Source of the DNA: Lysobacteraceae bacterium
GTDB lineage: Bacteria > Pseudomonadota > Gammaproteobacteria > DSM-19610
Assembly (NCBI GenBank): GCA_020201295.1
Contig: JAIVHA010000166.1
Span: 1-18,972, forward strand
Direction: 5' to 3'
DNA: 18,972 bases
How positions within the stretch are numbered: the first letter of the stretch is position 1; each line of letters opens with the position of its first letter. Shown here in pieces: positions 14,347-18,972 of this stretch. The position numbers and the translations under genes were made by a program. Below the pieces are notes generated by a model. It did not search any database. It saw only the letters and a list, made by a program, of their open reading frames with translations, and was not told where the DNA came from.

Positions 14347-15618
14347 ATGGCACGCATCATCATCATCGGCGCCAGCACCGGCGGATTGCCCACCGCCTAT
14401 GAGCTGCGGGAGGCCCTCGGCGCGGGGCACCGTATCACCGTGGTTTCGAACACGGATCACTTCAGCTTCATACCCTCCAATCCCTGGGTCGCCGTGGGCT
14501 GGCGTTCCCGTGCCGATGTGAGTTTTCCCCTGGAACCCTATCTGCGCAAGAAGCAGATCGAGTTCACCTCCGTGGGCGCGGCAGAGCTGCGACCCGATAC
14601 CAACGAGGTCGTCCTGGGTGACGGCACCACGCTGCACTATGACTACCTGGTGATCGCCACCGGCCCCAAGCTGGCCTTCGACGAGGTGCAGGGTATGGGC
14701 CCCGGCGGGTTCAGCCAGTCCATCTGCACCCTGGATCATGCGGAACGCGCCCACAAGGCCTGGCAATCATTTCTGGAGGATCCAGGCCCCATTGTGGTGG
14801 GTGCGGCACCCATGGCCTCTTGTTTCGGGCCCGCGTATGAATATGCCTTCATCCTGGATGCCGAACTGCGTCGCCGAAAACTGCGCCACAAGGTGCCCAT
14901 GACCTTCGTCACCTCGGAACCCTACATCGGCCATCTTGGCCTGGGCGGGGTAGGGGATTCCCGCGGCATGCTGGAATCGGAGCTGCGTGACAAGCATATC
15001 CAGTGGATCACCAATGCCCGCATCGACGGCATCGAGGAAGGCCGGATGCAGGTCAGCGAGCAGAAGGCCGGCGGCGAGACCTTGCAGAAGCATGAACTGC
15101 CCTTCCACTATTCCATGATCCTGCCGGCCTTCAAGGGCGTGGACGCGATCGCGGCGGTGGGCGAGGACCTAGTGAACCCTCGCGGTTTCGTCAAGGTGGA
15201 TGACTTCCAGCGCAATCCAAAGTGGAACAACATCTATTCGGTCGGGGTGTGCATCGCCATTCCACCCGTGGAAACCACCCCGGTGCCTACCGGCGCGCCC
15301 AAGACCGGCTACATGATCGAGTCCATGGTCAAGGCCACGGTGGCCAACATCCAGGCCAGCATCGAGGGTCGGGAGGTGAGCGCCACCGCCACCTGGAATG
15401 CCATCTGCCTGGCGGACATGGGGAATACGGGCATCGCCTTCGTGGCCATGCCGCAGATACCGCCGCGCAACACCCAGTGGATGAAGAAGGGGAAATGGGT
15501 ACACCTGGCCAAGGTGGCTTTCGAGAAGTACTTCATTCGCAAGATGAAAAAAGGCACCTCGGAACCCTTCTACGAAACCGTCATCCTCAAGGCCATGGGA
15601 ATCGAGAAGCTGAATTGA
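14347..15618 (+). CDS. sqr: Sulfide:quinone oxidoreductase
   Basis: This 423-residue peripheral membrane flavoprotein oxidises sulfide to polysulfide or sulfane sulfur and passes electrons to the quinone pool. ARIIIIGASTGGLPTAYEL is the N-terminal dinucleotide-binding loop; DYLVIATGP is the second FAD contact. The redox cysteines expected from the Acidithiobacillus enzyme (128/160/356) are all there: C127 in SQSICTLDH, C159 in MASCFGPAYEY and C354 in NAICLAD. His131 and His196 match its conserved histidines. The C-terminal 45 residues (KWVHLAKVAFEKYFIRKM...FYETVILKAMGI) look like the two amphipathic membrane-binding helices. The start at 14347 (AGGAG seven bases upstream) is chosen over 14296, which lies inside the sigma54 promoter. 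Regulation is by sigma54, probably with FisR from the next gene. Confidence 0.95.
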   Translation: MARIIIIGASTGGLPTAYELREALGAGHRITVVSNTDHFSFIPSNPWVAVGWRSRADVSFPLEPYLRKKQIEFTSVGAAELRPDTNEVVLGDGTTLHYDYLVIATGPKLAFDEVQGMGPGGFSQSICTLDHAERAHKAWQSFLEDPGPIVVGAAPMASCFGPAYEYAFILDAELRRRKLRHKVPMTFVTSEPYIGHLGLGGVGDSRGMLESELRDKHIQWITNARIDGIEEGRMQVSEQKAGGETLQKHELPFHYSMILPAFKGVDAIAAVGEDLVNPRGFVKVDDFQRNPKWNNIYSVGVCIAIPPVETTPVPTGAPKTGYMIESMVKATVANIQASIEGREVSATATWNAICLADMGNTGIAFVAMPQIPPRNTQWMKKGKWVHLAKVAFEKYFIRKMKKGTSEPFYETVILKAMGIEKLN

Positions 15619-15697
15619 CCTGGGTCATAACAAAAATCGAACGATCATGGCAGAATGTCAGGGTCGTCAGAATCCGTCAGCACTGGAGGAGTTGCGC

Positions 15698-17073
<1,376 letters not shown>

Positions 17074-17077
<4 letters not shown>

Positions 17078-17241
17078 TAGCCTGTCGGACTTAGGTGCCC
17101 GTAGCGAGCAAGGCGGGAGAGCGAGGCAAAATTTTCACGATTTCGAGGCGCATAGTGGGCCTACGCAACGAGGAATCGGGGAAATTTGGGCCGCTCTCCC
17201 ACCGGCGCAGTAGGAGCAGCCTAAGTCCGACAGGCTCCTAG
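17074..17241. mobile_element. Palindromic MITE-like element with CTAG target duplication
   Basis: Terminal inverted repeats AGCCTGTCGGACTTAGG (17079-17095) and CCTAAGTCCGACAGGCT (17220-17236) are perfect over 17 bp. The interior also pairs arm to arm (GGGAGAGCG with CGCTCTCCC, AAATTT regions, CGATTTCGAGG with the ...CGAGGAATCG side), so nearly the whole element folds into one long hairpin. CTAG occurs at both edges (17074-17077 and 17238-17241), consistent with a 4-bp target duplication as made by IS5-type transposases. No coding capacity is seen. It could act as a bidirectional transcription stop between the two convergent genes. Confidence 0.8.
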
Positions 17242-18139
17242 GCCATGGCCTGTGCCACCGGCACATAGGACCGATGAAAGTCGGCTCCGCGTGGGTGGTG
17301 GGGCGGCTGGTGGCGAAACAGCCACCCTGATCGATGGACACATCCACAATCACGGATCCCCGTTTCATCGCCCGCACCTGGTCCCGATCCACCAGCTTGG
17401 GTGACGAGGCGCCAGGCAACAACACCGCGCCTACGACCAGATCCGCCTGCAGAAGTGCCGTTTCGATATGCTCCCGGTTGGCGTGAAGGGTGTTGAGCTG
17501 TGGCCCATAGCGCTCATCCAGTTCCCTCAGACGGGGCAGGGAATGGTCCAACAAGGTGACCCGGGCGCCAAGACCCAAGGCGATGCGTGCGGCATTACTG
17601 CCCACCACACCACCACCCAGCACCACCACCTGGCCCGGCTCCACTCCCGGCACGCCGGACAACAACACACCCCGCCCACCACGCACCATCTCCAGACTGT
17701 GCGCGCCGGCCTGAATGGCCATGCGACCGGCAACCTCGCTCATGGGGGCAAGCAAGGGCAGGCGGCCGTGCGCATCCGTGACCGTTTCGTAGGCAAGGGC
17801 CGTACAGCCGGAATCCTGCAAGGCGCGTGTCAGCTGCGGGGCGGCCGCAAGATGCAGGTAGGTGAACAGGGTATGCCCCTGGTGGAGTAATCGACATTCC
17901 TCGGGATTGGGTTCCTTGACCTTGATGATCAGCTCACACTGGTCATAGAGTGTGCTGGCGTTCGCCACGATACGGGCGCCTGCGGCTTCGTACAGTGAAT
18001 CATCCAGACCAATTGCGTGTCCCGCAGACCGCTCGACCACGACTTCATGCCCGTCCTGCACCAATTCGCGAACGCCCGCGGGTGTCAGGCCAACCCGGAA
18101 CTCATGATCCTTGGTTTCCTTTGGTACGCCGATGCGCAT
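17238..18139 (-). pseudogene. ald: Alanine dehydrogenase with C-terminal out-of-frame deletion
   Basis: The NAD-dependent enzyme interconverts L-alanine with pyruvate and ammonia. Residues 1-289 are a normal Ald: MRIGVPKETKDHEFRVGLTP, catalytic R15, K75 (IIKVKEP), H96 (TYLHLA) and D270 (VSIDQGG) at the numbers familiar from the mycobacterial enzyme, and the NAD loop VVVLGGGVVGSNA (171-183). After PTTHAEPTFI the frame is wrong. The family's next segment (normally ...VANMPGAV...) and about 70 residues in all are absent. The true end, YVPVAQAMA and TAG (17238-17240), is present in another frame. As read, the frame runs on through the inserted element to 17135, adding unrelated residues. A promoter (TTCACG, 17 bases, TATACT) lies upstream. 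It is probably inactive if the sequence is right. Confidence 0.85.
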
Positions 18140-18171
18140 GTTCTACCTTTACCGGAATCGAATGTGAACAG

Positions 18172-18200
18172 AGTATATACCAGGCATAAAATCGCGTGAA
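18172..18200 (-). promoter_or_regulatory. Sigma70-type promoter of ald
   Basis: On the minus strand, TTCACG (18200-18195) and TATACT (18177-18172) are separated by 17 bases, 33 bases upstream of the ald start. Each element matches the consensus at four and five of six positions. Confidence 0.55.
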
Positions 18201-18235
18201 TCGCTTTTCCGAAATGCTAACATGTATCCTGTATA

Positions 18236-18264
18236 TTGCTTTGTCTTGTGCCAGATAGTATAAA
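18236..18264 (+). promoter_or_regulatory. Sigma70-type promoter of the DsrC-like gene
   Basis: TTGCTT (18236-18241) is followed after 17 bases by TATAAA (18259-18264). The leader would be about 30 bases, containing AAGGAG. The -10 is strong and the -35 weak. Confidence 0.55.
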
Positions 18265-18299
18265 AAATGCAGGCATTGGCGAAAACAAGGAGCAGCATC

Positions 18300-18944
18300 A
18301 TGGTGCGTGTGAAAGTGACGATGAAATTCAAGAACGAACCGGCAAAGCGCACGCCAGTTTTGCTCTACCTGGATCGGGATCCCGATCACCCAGTGGAGGT
18401 TGCCACGGACCGGGAAGGCGTTGCCACCTTCGACATGCCACCCGCCAGCGGAAAGGTGGTGATCGGCAATGCCATTCGCTATCACGGCCCCCTTACGGGT
18501 GACATCGAAGTCAGCCTCTGGTCGTTAACCGAGGGGGATTCCGTCTACGACCATGGAACGCCCGATGGCAGCTCCGGCGGCAATACCGCCTACCCGGGCA
18601 TGAAAACCCGCAGCCTGCAGATCAACGGCAAAGAAGTGCTCACCGACAGCGAAGGTTACCTGGTCAATCTCGATGACTGGTCGGAGGCCTTTGTGCGGGC
18701 TGAGGCGGAATACGAGGGGCTGGAATTGAACGACGAGCACTGGGAGATTGTTCGCTTCCTGCGCGATTATTATGAACAGCACGGCGTGCAGGCCAATGTC
18801 CGTGACATCATCAAGCACTACCGTGTGGCATGGGGTCCGGAACGGGGCAACAATCATTACCTCCATGACATCTTTCCCCGCGGCGGCCCACAGAAGCAGG
18901 GTAATCGCCTGGCCGGTCTGTTACGGGTTAAAGGCGAGCATTGA
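18300..18944 (+). CDS. DsrC/TusE-family protein without redox cysteines, with extra N-terminal domain (RspA-type)
   Basis: The 214-residue protein has two parts. Residues 105-214 are a DsrC/TusE domain: LTDSEGYLVNLDDWSEAF, LNDEHWEIVRFLRDYYEQHG, GNNHYLHDIFPRGGPQKQ and LAGL. DsrC carries sulfur on two C-terminal cysteines (KQAC...GCV). Here both are gone (KQGN and KGEH), and the protein has no cysteine at all. Members lacking both are thought to be regulatory (RspA) rather than sulfur carriers. Residues 1-104 form a beta-rich domain (TPVLLYLDRDP, GVATFDMPPASGKVVIG, IEVSLWSLTE) that I cannot name; it may be an Ig- or transthyretin-like fold. The start at 18300 has AAGGAG seven bases upstream; ATG 18267 has none. 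It lies near sqr/fisR, divergent from ald, in keeping with a sulfur-related role. Confidence 0.85.
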   Translation: MVRVKVTMKFKNEPAKRTPVLLYLDRDPDHPVEVATDREGVATFDMPPASGKVVIGNAIRYHGPLTGDIEVSLWSLTEGDSVYDHGTPDGSSGGNTAYPGMKTRSLQINGKEVLTDSEGYLVNLDDWSEAFVRAEAEYEGLELNDEHWEIVRFLRDYYEQHGVQANVRDIIKHYRVAWGPERGNNHYLHDIFPRGGPQKQGNRLAGLLRVKGEH

Positions 18945-18953
18945 TCAATGCTC
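18936..18953. repeat. Perfect 18-bp palindrome across the stop codon of the DsrC-like gene
   Basis: GAGCATTGA-TCAATGCTC is self-complementary with no loop, and the TGA stop is its middle-left part. A run of T's (18968-18972) follows 14 bases later at the window edge, too far for an ordinary terminator. It could be a regulator site for whatever lies downstream; AGGAG at 18962-18966 hints at a following gene. Confidence 0.4.
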
Positions 18954-18972
18954 AGGCGGACAGGAGCTTTTT

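Noticed and set aside
15647..15697. Upstream ATG for fisR, adding 17 residues
   Set aside because: No ribosome-binding site is in front of it, and the added residues do not belong to the PAS domain; GGAGGAG points to 15698.

Overview
The window looks like the chromosome of a sulfur-oxidising gammaproteobacterium, perhaps Chromatiales or Ectothiorhodospiraceae-like; this placement is by gene content, not by any search. The grounds are a flavoprotein sulfide:quinone oxidoreductase (SQR) with all its expected cysteines, a sigma54 activator of FisR type beside it, a DsrC-family sulfur-relay relative, a classical Gram-negative porin and moderately high GC.

Layout. (1) 88-2337, minus strand: class I fructose-bisphosphate aldolase, a small palindromic repeat element, a strong terminator, and a porin whose upstream region holds four 11-bp-phased direct repeats resembling a PhoB/OmpR-family binding array. 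(2) 2607-3062, minus: exported thioredoxin-fold protein with a CPWC site. (3) 3197-4092: accessory patch. A Phd/YefM-type antitoxin has lost its toxin, which stops after about eight codons at the edge of a REP/RAYT transposable element. The RAYT transposase has lost its catalytic-tyrosine region, and on the far side of the element lies a scrap of rhs core. (4) 4106-13916, minus: a giant secreted teneurin-like RHS/YD-repeat polymorphic toxin locus, read here as three open frames (2404, 558 and about 154 residues) separated by two out-of-frame losses of core sequence, then an AT-rich toxin tip and a two-TM candidate immunity gene. (5) 13917-17077, plus: control region with a sigma54 promoter and candidate upstream activator sites, then sqr and fisR. 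(6) 17075-17240: a 166-bp palindromic MITE-like element inserted exactly at the shared CTAG where the stop codons of fisR and ald met. (7) 17238-18139, minus: alanine dehydrogenase with all N-terminal catalytic residues but an out-of-frame deletion near its C-terminus. (8) 18300-18944, plus: a two-domain DsrC-like (RspA-type) protein lacking both redox cysteines.

The clearest functional unit is sqr-fisR: the activator probably senses sulfane sulfur through three cysteines in its PAS domain and turns on the sigma54 promoter in front of sqr. The most striking oddities are the element sitting in a stop-stop overlap without costing either gene its stop, the broken RHS gene with a propeller-like domain inserted in its YD shell, and the recurrence of internal deletions of roughly 40-70 codons in three different genes (rhs twice, ald, RAYT). 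The last point calls for checking the assembly before any biological reading.
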